Below, in pieces: positions 17,611 through 22,776 of a stretch of 22,776 bases of DNA (positions are counted from its first letter, which is position 1; every line of letters starts with the position of its first letter). The position numbers were made by a program, and so were the translations under genes. The notes below the pieces were generated by a model that saw nothing but the letters and a program-made list of their open reading frames with translations, was not told the origin of the DNA and ran no database searches. Source of the DNA: a virus; IMG/VR virus record IMGVR_UViG_3300032287_000367, positions 1-22,776 of that record; one strand, 5' to 3'.

Positions 17611-18039
17611 TCAAGCATACAGCCGCGTGCCAGTTTTGTCGATAATTAACGCTTGTTTTCTTGGGGCGCGAGCAGGTTCGTTTGGAATACTAATATGCGT
17701 CCAGCGATCAAATTCACGAATGACTTGGTCATAGGGCAAGCCAGCGGCAATGATGGTTTTGACAACCTCATCAGGAGTCACGCCAGGAACCCGAATGTCA
17801 GCAGCGCAGCCGATGCGGTGTTGAGAAGTATCTTTTGAACCCACCGCATCATTGACTTGCTTACTACGAAAAGCTGAATTAACCATGATGGGCTTGCCGC
17901 CCAAGGCAGTTTTGACCTCCTCAAGGAACGCCGCAAGGCGTTTAATGTTCTCAAGTTCAGCTTCATTTGGCTCATTGTCAAACTCCCGGTGGTCAGTGTG
18001 AGTTAACTCTTCAAGCGTAAAGTGTTCAGTCAAGTTCAT
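17611..18039 (-). CDS. M15-type peptidoglycan peptidase, endolysin (142 aa)
   Basis: Cell-wall peptidase expected to cut peptide stems of peptidoglycan at the end of infection. The zinc ligands of the M15 family are in place: H74 in SQHRIG, D81 in AADI and H115 in WTHISI, with acidic residues E109 and D111 just before the last ligand, as expected for the catalytic acid. The conserved SAFRS at 55-59 is also present. Its length matches single-domain endolysins of this type, and there is no separate wall-binding domain or signal peptide, so it needs the holin for access. It overlaps the holin gene upstream by 4 bases (ATGA). Whether it acts as a carboxypeptidase or an L-alanyl-D-glutamate endopeptidase cannot be told from sequence alone. 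Confidence 0.93.
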   Translation of the reverse strand: MNLTEHFTLEELTHTDHREFDNEPNEAELENIKRLAAFLEEVKTALGGKPIMVNSAFRSKQVNDAVGSKDTSQHRIGCAADIRVPGVTPDEVVKTIIAAGLPYDQVIREFDRWTHISIPNEPARAPRKQALIIDKTGTRLYA

Positions 18040-18443
18040 TTTTTCAACCTATCAGCAATTTTTTCCATAGTGCGTCCGCCAAAATAGAAGGACATAACAA
18101 GCATACCCCACTGCCCTAGTAGTTCTACGTATGCGCCACGAGTTTCATACTCGAAGATAGACGCAATGGCAAAGCCAGAATAGGCTACCAGCAAAAAGAT
18201 CAACGTCATGGGTCGGATGTTTTTAGATAGCCAAGAATCACTAGCCATGTCTGCTTCAGTGCGGCGGGTGACGTTTTCTTGCTCAATCTCATACAACTTG
18301 GTTTCGTTAGCCAGTTTAGTCAACTCACCGTCTTGCGCCATCTTAGCCAGTTCAAGTTGCGCCTTGGCTTTGGCCTCTGGGTCTGGAATTAGTTTGTCAA
18401 TCAGTTTGCCACCAACTTGTAGCAGTGCGTCTAGTCCTAGCAT
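18036..18443 (-). CDS. Holin, '3TM holin' family (135 aa)
   Basis: Inner-membrane pore protein that times lysis and releases the endolysin. The N-terminal half is a charged amphipathic helix region (about residues 20-65) and is followed by WLSKNIRPMTL, a hallmark of the holin family first described for gene-transfer-agent release. Two clear membrane segments follow (about 79-97 and 105-124), then a short basic tail ending KIADRLKK. The family name refers to three segments; the first is less obvious here and could be the weakly hydrophobic N-terminus. The start has a strong GGAGG site 7 bases upstream. The stop overlaps the endolysin start by 4 bases (ATGA), the typical arrangement of a lysis pair. 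Confidence 0.9.
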   Translation of the reverse strand: MLGLDALLQVGGKLIDKLIPDPEAKAKAQLELAKMAQDGELTKLANETKLYEIEQENVTRRTEADMASDSWLSKNIRPMTLIFLLVAYSGFAIASIFEYETRGAYVELLGQWGMLVMSFYFGGRTMEKIADRLKK

Positions 18444-18445
18444 AT

Positions 18446-19165
18446 TTAATCCTCCGACATATCAGTTGCAGCCAAGTTTATGCGGGTCTTTAACGCCGCA
18501 ATATCTTCTGGCTTATCTTTAAACCCAATAGCTACATACCCTGCAAACTTACCCATGTCAGGGGGAATGGAGCCTCGGCACATGAACTTTACACCCTGCT
18601 TTACACCCCATTCGCCAACTTTAGATGACGGGTTGAATTCTTCGCAAAGAATTTCACCATTAAGCATGGCCACCATAGCGGCATTGCGGTCTGAGCTTGC
18701 ATTAAACAAAGACGTTACCGTGCCTTCCAACGCCTTTTCTCTTGAGCCATCAGAGTTGAGCGCCAACACCGTGGTGCGGCTGTTAACCGTTAAATTGGCT
18801 TTGTGAACCAACACCACTAAACCGTCAACGTCTTTCATCAAACTACGAGCAGGGGCGAGTAGTGCTTCCTGCTTTGCTAACTGGGGCATTTTGTCCTGAA
18901 CCGTAATAGCATGAAGGATGACCTGCCTAGAATCCCAAGCAAAGTACCCAGCAAAGAACAGGAACGACAGCAGAATAACTGTGAACAGTTTAAACGGGTT
19001 ATCTACCCACTCAATCAGCCCAATGATTTTTCCAAGGTTGCTGTCGTCTTTTTTGACTTCAGGCTTGGGCGCAGGAGGAGTTGGGGGGGCAACGACTTCC
19101 ACCTTGGGTTTAACAATCCTACGCTTAACGGGCGCTACCTTGGCTGGGGGTTTCTTTGTAACCAT
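18446..19165 (-). CDS. Single-pass membrane protein with Pro/Lys-rich N-terminus and large outer domain (239 aa)
   Basis: Function unknown. Residues 1-46 are rich in Lys, Pro and Val, with repeats such as PPTPPAPKPEVKK. One clear membrane segment follows (about 58-77, FKLFTVILLSFLFFAGYFAW), and then about 160 residues that should face the periplasm, given the positively charged N-terminus. The outer part includes NLTVNSRTTVLAL, a C-containing EILCEEFNPSSK and FMCRGSIPPDMG-KFAGYVAIGF, reminiscent of small alpha/beta sensor-like domains, though I cannot name a family. It is 2 bases upstream of the holin and downstream of three more small genes. A role in lysis control, spanin-like membrane disruption or superinfection exclusion is possible; none is shown. 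The start overlaps the stop of the preceding gene (TAATG) and lacks a good ribosome binding site, so coupling is likely. Confidence 0.72.
   Translation of the reverse strand: MVTKKPPAKVAPVKRRIVKPKVEVVAPPTPPAPKPEVKKDDSNLGKIIGLIEWVDNPFKLFTVILLSFLFFAGYFAWDSRQVILHAITVQDKMPQLAKQEALLAPARSLMKDVDGLVVLVHKANLTVNSRTTVLALNSDGSREKALEGTVTSLFNASSDRNAAMVAMLNGEILCEEFNPSSKVGEWGVKQGVKFMCRGSIPPDMGKFAGYVAIGFKDKPEDIAALKTRINLAATDMSED
18451..18455 (-). promoter_or_regulatory. Ribosome binding site for the holin
   Basis: GGAGG on the - strand lies 7 bases before the holin ATG at 18443-18441 and inside the end of the previous gene. It is the strongest ribosome binding site of the lysis region. Confidence 0.65.
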
Positions 19166-19404
19166 TATGCGTATATGTCCAATTTACGGTTTGTAAAAAT
19201 CTCTAGGCTAAGTTGGTTGCGTTCTGCCTTCTTTACATACAACTCAAACTCAAGATCGTCAATTTTGTCCTTCACCTTTTTCATCTTCAACGCTTGTGCA
19301 TATTCTTCTTGCATACGTTCTGCCCTGCGTTCTAACGCATCTGTCTTAGTTGGCTCGCTTCCCGGCTGAACCATTGGATACCATTTGTGTATGGGCGGGA
19401 TCAT
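19165..19404 (-). CDS. Small coiled-coil protein (79 aa)
   Basis: Unrecognised protein. After a short Pro-rich N-terminus (IPPIHKWYPMVQPG) it is almost entirely charged and helical. Residues about 25-65 form a likely coiled coil with regularly spaced Leu, Met and Ile, ending EIFTNRKLDIYA. No membrane segment or signal is seen, so it should be cytoplasmic. It overlaps the secreted-protein gene before it by 4 bases (ATGA) and the membrane-protein gene after it by one base (TAATG). That tight coupling suggests equimolar products that act together, possibly by binding the cytoplasmic Pro/Lys-rich tail of the next protein, which is speculation. Two short genes this tightly packed are unlikely to be chance reading frames. 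Confidence 0.62.
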   Translation of the reverse strand: MIPPIHKWYPMVQPGSEPTKTDALERRAERMQEEYAQALKMKKVKDKIDDLEFELYVKKAERNQLSLEIFTNRKLDIYA

Positions 19405-19688
19405 TTCTTTTCACGCTCAAGTGCTTTTTTGTATCCGTGTATGACCAATCCTCGCAACGTATGGTGATCCGAATTCCCATTCCACTCACTCATATTGTTC
19501 CACAACACTACGTAATCGGAACTCCGGCAAAACGGCTCATTTACCACCAACCAATCGTACATCTTCCGGTAACGCTCTGTTGGGTCATGTGTTCCCCAAG
19601 CGATTGAATAATACTCGCGTACATAGCAACCATTTTTGGCTGCGGCTCCAACCAACCCCAACAGCAGTAACAGAATGAGCCAACGCAT
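19401..19688 (-). CDS. Small secreted or signal-anchored protein (95 aa)
   Basis: Unrecognised protein with an obvious Sec signal: MRW, a run of seven hydrophobic residues (ILLLLLG), then VGAAAKNG, consistent with signal peptidase cleavage after AAA near residue 17. The Cys at 21 does not sit in a normal lipobox, so a lipoprotein is unlikely. The mature part has two further Cys-region features (C21 and C54 could form a disulfide), many aromatic residues, and a basic C-terminus GYKKALEREKK. The length and location beside the holin would fit an outer spanin, but the lipobox is missing. The start abuts the stop of the 31-residue gene (TAAATG) and the stop overlaps the coiled-coil gene. A lysis or exclusion accessory role is inferred. 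Confidence 0.65.
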   Translation of the reverse strand: MRWLILLLLLGLVGAAAKNGCYVREYYSIAWGTHDPTERYRKMYDWLVVNEPFCRSSDYVVLWNNMSEWNGNSDHHTLRGLVIHGYKKALEREKK

Positions 19689-19784
19689 TTACCACGCCCA
19701 ACTCCATGCAATCATGTAAGTGCCAAAGATGACAAAGACCACCATACAGGTTGCCGCAATCAATGCTTCAACCCAGTCTCTCAT
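19689..19784 (-). CDS. 31-residue single-span membrane protein
   Basis: A very short gene that fills the only apparent gap in this part of the operon. Read on the - strand it starts with ATG at 19784-19782 and ends with TAA at 19691-19689. The product is MRDWVEALIAA, then a hydrophobic core TCMVVFVIFGTYMIAW, ending in SWAW: one membrane helix with almost nothing outside. Its stop directly abuts the ATG of the secreted protein (TAAATG), and its start lies 2 bases after the stop of the tail assembly chaperone, so it is positioned exactly as a translated member of the operon. No good ribosome binding site precedes it. Membrane location is clear; a role as lysis regulator or antiholin-like peptide is a guess. 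Confidence 0.68.
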   Translation of the reverse strand: MRDWVEALIAATCMVVFVIFGTYMIAWSWAW

Positions 19785-19786
19785 GA

Positions 19787-20236
19787 TTAGGGTGACTCAG
19801 GCCAAGTAACTGTCCAAGGAAAACCGGACTGTGTAGTGATATCACGCAAAGCTTGGCGGTAGGGTACCCAAGAAGCAGCGTCTACAGGAGCGTCAGCTAA
19901 CTGTGTCCAGTCTGATTTTGCCAAACGCGCATTGCGATCACTGCGCACGCGGTCTTCCACGGCACTTTTAATACGTGCTTTTTCCTCGTCTGAACGTGGA
20001 GTTTCTATCCAGTTTGTCGCCCAGACCCCGTCTTGAATGGTGGGCACGCCCAGCGCATACGTATAGGCTAAGTTGTAGGGGGGGTTTGTGCCCTTGACCA
20101 CCACATACCCATCAGGGATTGGCGTGCCGTGCGTGTCCATTGGGAACAAAAGGTCTGGAAAACGATTAGCCAAATCGCCTTCGTAGAGAGGGAATTCAAC
20201 GGCAACACCATTTTCAATTCGTGCGTAAGTCGTCAT
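19787..20236 (-). CDS. Tail fibre assembly chaperone-like protein (149 aa)
   Basis: Likely helps fold or attach the tail fibres encoded just upstream. The C-terminal part carries the recognisable chain: charged helix, RNARLAKSDWTQLADAP, then SWVPYRQALRDI and FPWTVTWPESP. This combination is typical of phage tail fibre assembly proteins (the TAP/DUF4376-like group). The N-terminal 70 residues contain the usual small beta region (ARIENGVAVEFP at 5-16). It lies 8 bases after the propeller-type tail protein gene, the classic position of such a chaperone behind its fibre. The ribosome binding site TAAGGA uses the preceding gene's stop codon. Which of the two fibre genes it serves cannot be decided from the sequence. 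Confidence 0.85.
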   Translation of the reverse strand: MTTYARIENGVAVEFPLYEGDLANRFPDLLFPMDTHGTPIPDGYVVVKGTNPPYNLAYTYALGVPTIQDGVWATNWIETPRSDEEKARIKSAVEDRVRSDRNARLAKSDWTQLADAPVDAASWVPYRQALRDITTQSGFPWTVTWPESP

Positions 20237-20241
20237 GTTTT

Positions 20242-20247
20242 TCCTTA
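20242..20247 (-). promoter_or_regulatory. Ribosome binding site fused to preceding stop (tail chaperone)
   Basis: TAAGGA on the - strand is both the stop codon of the 453-aa tail protein and the ribosome binding site, 5 bases before the ATG at 20236-20234. Confidence 0.6.
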
Positions 20248-21606
20248 TGTCAGTTGTGTCAGTATGTAAGTGGCAGAAAACGATGCTTCAGGATTTGTAC
20301 TGGTTGAGGAAGTTTGCGTACCTGCAGAATCAACAACACCAACAGTCCCAGCCACAAAATCGCTTGTTGCGGAAGTTAAAGATGTGCTCAGTCCAAAAGA
20401 CATGTTTAAAGGTGCTTTGTACATGTACGAAGCAACGGTGTATTGTTGCGAACCAAGCGCAAGTTGAGTTGAGCCTGCGGTAACGCTACTTGCTCCAGTG
20501 CTAGTACCGTTACTAATATACCTTTGCGCAATTATGGAGCCGGTAGTAGCATTTAGTTTAACAAATGACGGGCCTACAGAACTATTCGACCTGCCAGCTG
20601 AATAGTAGGCTGTTCCGTCGGTACTTACGGCTTCTAGAAAGTTGCCTATGCCGCCAGAATTAAGCTCTTTCTGCCAACCAATAGTTGTGTTATATATAAG
20701 ATACTCTTGATAACTAGCGGTATAGGTATTATTGTATGTTGTGAAGCCAAACAAAAAGTCTGATCCTAAAGACGTAAAACCCATGTAACCGTTTGTAAGA
20801 GATCTGGTAGGAGACGCTAATGCAATTTGCCCTATCACTACGCCTGCTGTATCGTATGTACCCGCACATATTTGGTTGGCCCCGGTAGCGCCAGCCCCTA
20901 CCACAAACGAATACGCAATGCCCGTCCCACTGGCAAAAGAGGTTAAATTCATGCGCGCTTCTGGGGCAACCGCAGGTAATATGTTACGAACCCACCGCTG
21001 TGTGCCAGCACTGGTAAAACTCATGATAAACATAGAAGCGCCAAATTCATCCCACCCGCCTACATACACGTTTTCTGATGCATCAAGACAAATACCTTCA
21101 CAATAAACATTACCACTAGCAGAAATGTGTCGCTGCCATTGCAAAACACCCGACGAGTTGTATTTAACAAGAATCCCGACAGTATTTCTAACACCTGTAA
21201 TGTACGAGTTGCCTGCAGTTGTAGTAACCATGCGGGTGTATTGTCCCCCAGTAGTAAAAGAGCGCGTAAATTGGTTTGCGCCAAGGCTAGCTACTTTGTT
21301 AAATGTCGGCAAGGAACTAGAACGGTTCATTGCAGAGTAGTAGTTGTCTGAACTGTCAAACCCTACTGATGCAAGGCTAAAGTATGTGTTGTTTGATTGC
21401 TGTTGCTGCCAGTAAGTAAAACCTACAGATTTACCGTAAAAATCGGTTGGCATTGTAATCGCGCCAGAAGCAACACCGGCTAACGAACGCACGTTGGCGT
21501 CATTCAAAGACACCGTAGCCGTTGACGCTTGACTAAGCTCAAGATTAATAGATGCCCCGGTAGTAGCACCGCCAAGACTAATTGGTCCAGAAACATTAAG
21601 AGTCAT
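20245..21606 (-). CDS. Tail protein with beta-propeller-like repeats, candidate receptor-binding protein (453 aa)
   Basis: Surface protein of the particle, likely involved in host recognition. The N-terminus (about residues 1-60) has SGPISLGGATTGASINLEL, SLNDANVRSLAG and DFYGKSV, a module I know from many phage tail proteins, probably for trimer formation or attachment. From about residue 70 onward come repeated short segments of the type DSSDNYY, TTAGNSYITG and LDASENVYVGG-WDEF, resembling SBBP-type propeller blades. The composition is rich in Ser, Thr, Gly and Asn and nearly free of Cys, as in fibres. There is no signal peptide or enzymatic motif. The gene overlaps the S74 fibre gene by one base (TAATG), has a GGAG site 8 bases before its start, and is followed by the assembly chaperone. 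The receptor-binding role is inferred. Confidence 0.8.
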   Translation of the reverse strand: MTLNVSGPISLGGATTGASINLELSQASTATVSLNDANVRSLAGVASGAITMPTDFYGKSVGFTYWQQQQSNNTYFSLASVGFDSSDNYYSAMNRSSSLPTFNKVASLGANQFTRSFTTGGQYTRMVTTTAGNSYITGVRNTVGILVKYNSSGVLQWQRHISASGNVYCEGICLDASENVYVGGWDEFGASMFIMSFTSAGTQRWVRNILPAVAPEARMNLTSFASGTGIAYSFVVGAGATGANQICAGTYDTAGVVIGQIALASPTRSLTNGYMGFTSLGSDFLFGFTTYNNTYTASYQEYLIYNTTIGWQKELNSGGIGNFLEAVSTDGTAYYSAGRSNSSVGPSFVKLNATTGSIIAQRYISNGTSTGASSVTAGSTQLALGSQQYTVASYMYKAPLNMSFGLSTSLTSATSDFVAGTVGVVDSAGTQTSSTSTNPEASFSATYILTQLT

Positions 21607-22776
21607 TATTTAGTCTCCAGCGCCTCTACGCGTTTAGTCAACTCAACTAGCGCGGCAAAGGCAAGAACTCCTAGTTTCTCATAGTCCACAGCTAGCGTAC
21701 CGTCCTCACGTTCACGCACTGCAATGGGGAAAACTTTCTGTACATCTTGAGCAATGACACCGAAATCAGCTTTCTGTACAAAGTATCCATCCACACCACC
21801 CTTGGACTCAAGATACTCATCTGTCCAGTCAAAAAGTTTGCCTCCAATAGCGCTTACCGTAGCCAGCGCATCGGGAATTGGGCGTACGTTTTGTTTAAAT
21901 TTAATATCTGACGAATAGAACGCCGTGACGTTGTTAGTAGCGCGAATCTCGCCAGTCGTACCAGACGCCGGAGTACCCACACCAAAAGAGCCAAACTGCA
22001 CAGATGAAGTTGTGGTGATAGCTTGCGGGATTGAAAGCGCAATTGTGCCGGACGTAGTGATAGGCGAACCAGATACAACCGTAATGTTTGTGCCAGTTAT
22101 GCCTACCGAAGTTACCGTGCCTGAACCAGTAGCAGGTGTAACCCAAGATAGCGTTCCTGCGGCGTTAGAGCTAAGTAGCTGCCCAGCAACGGTCGCGTCA
22201 GCGGAAGGCAGTGTCCAAGTCACGTCAGCAGTCAACGTGTTCGGTGCTTTAAACGATACATAGTTTGTACCGCTGGTTGAGCCTTCAAGTAAGCGGATTG
22301 ATGCGCCCACAGTTGTAGATACTGGGTTGGCCTGAATAATACCTGTAAAAGTGGGAGCGCCAGTATCGTCAATTGTCGCGCCTACCGAGTTCTTCAAAAG
22401 CTGGCCAGTTGTGCCGTTATATCTAGCAATAGCGTTGGCTGTTGAAGATGCTGGGCCTGTTACGTTAGCTGTTGAGGAAGACTGAATACCAGCCAAAGCG
22501 TTGATACCGTTACAGAACACCAAAGTAGCGTTGGCATCTAGGACGGTGACACCACCAACTTGCGCTGAAGTTTTAACAGTTAGGGTTTGCCCTGTACCGT
22601 TGCGTACAACGTATAGTTTTTGAGACGCAGGAATGATGATGTTTGTCGCACCGCCGGGAGAGCCGCTAAAGCTAAGCACTGCGCAACGCGCTTCGTCAGA
22701 AGTACCATTAAGCGATTGCAATGTGTAATCGGCACTTGTTGTAAGCACAATAGATGCAACGCCCGCCACGGCCTGC
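21606..22776 (-). CDS. Tail fibre with C-terminal S74 intramolecular chaperone domain, 5' truncated
   Basis: Trimeric tail fibre or spike. A GTG at 22769 is the first possible start in the window, but the frame stays open to base 22776, so the true start lies beyond the edge; residues are numbered from that GTG. The fibre part has a beta region with ASQKLYVVRNGTG (about 45-60), then repeat modules of the type NYVSFKAPN, VTWTLPSADATVAGQLL and TVTSVGITGTNITVVSG, common in phage fibres. The C-terminal 110 residues are a Peptidase S74 domain: S287 and K292 in SDIKFKQN match the catalytic Ser-Lys dyad that releases the chaperone after trimer folding, followed by DFGVIAQDVQKVFP and a terminal coiled coil LVELTKRVEALE. 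The gene is coupled by TAATG to the next tail gene. Confidence 0.9.
   Translation of the reverse strand, partial: QAVAGVASIVLTTSADYTLQSLNGTSDEARCAVLSFSGSPGGATNIIIPASQKLYVVRNGTGQTLTVKTSAQVGGVTVLDANATLVFCNGINALAGIQSSSTANVTGPASSTANAIARYNGTTGQLLKNSVGATIDDTGAPTFTGIIQANPVSTTVGASIRLLEGSTSGTNYVSFKAPNTLTADVTWTLPSADATVAGQLLSSNAAGTLSWVTPATGSGTVTSVGITGTNITVVSGSPITTSGTIALSIPQAITTTSSVQFGSFGVGTPASGTTGEIRATNNVTAFYSSDIKFKQNVRPIPDALATVSAIGGKLFDWTDEYLESKGGVDGYFVQKADFGVIAQDVQKVFPIAVREREDGTLAVDYEKLGVLAFAALVELTKRVEALETK

Noticed and set aside
18911-19369. 152-codon open frame on the + strand
   Set aside because: Antisense across two tightly coupled - strand genes; no motif and no ribosome binding site.
19401-19688. 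Outer spanin lipoprotein call for the 95-aa protein
   Set aside because: The residues before Cys21 do not form a lipobox, so only a normal signal peptide is claimed.
20245-21606. Diversity-generating retroelement target in the propeller tail protein
   Set aside because: No reverse transcriptase gene, no template repeat and no second copy of the 3' end of this gene are present in the window.
21925-22263. 112-codon Val/Pro-rich open frame on the + strand
   Set aside because: Antisense to the repeat region of the S74 fibre; the Val-rich composition follows from the Thr/Asn/Gly codons on the other strand.

Overview
The window is part of the genome of a tailed bacteriophage (or a prophage-like copy of one). 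It shows a truncated replication gene on the + strand converging on a roughly 20 kb late operon on the - strand that encodes tail, lysis and probable DNA-ejection proteins. Strong AAGGAG-type ribosome binding sites, a holin plus M15-type peptidoglycan peptidase, and the composition of the virion proteins suggest a Gram-negative host and an aquatic, podovirus-like phage. The taxonomic part is inference, because terminase, portal and capsid genes are not in the window.

Layout. (1) Positions 1-2519, + strand: the 3' part of a primase-helicase, cut by the window edge, with the end of an archaeo-eukaryotic primase domain, a Cys/His zinc site and a DUF927-like P-loop ATPase. It is followed by a 68-residue gene whose start overlaps it (2506-2712). 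(2) The stop codons of this operon and of the late operon overlap at 2709-2712, and no terminator is visible. (3) From 22776 leftward to 2709, all genes are on the - strand with gaps of at most 30 bases and many TAATG or ATGA junctions. In transcription order they are: a tail fibre with an S74 intramolecular chaperone (5' cut by the window edge); a second tail protein with propeller-like repeats; a tail fibre assembly chaperone; a 31-residue membrane protein; a secreted 95-residue protein; a coiled-coil protein; a single-pass membrane protein with a large outer domain; a holin; an M15 endolysin; a 767-residue tail structural protein; a 151-residue protein sharing a beta module with it; a cupin; a 492-residue Ala-rich protein; a 151-residue protein; a 926-residue Gln/Gly-rich protein; and a giant 2347-residue protein with a zincin HEVAH motif.

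How the genes work together. The right end builds the host-recognition apparatus, the middle lyses the host, and the left part most likely makes the tail or neck and the proteins carried inside the particle and ejected with DNA. The giant last gene has the features of a polyvalent ejected protein: duplicated N-terminal motifs, a glycine-zipper hydrophobic stretch, a metallopeptidase site and coiled coils. No late promoter is visible, so it should lie beyond 22776. No tRNA, CRISPR array, insertion sequence, integrase or attachment site was seen, and no stretch over 300 bases lacks a gene.
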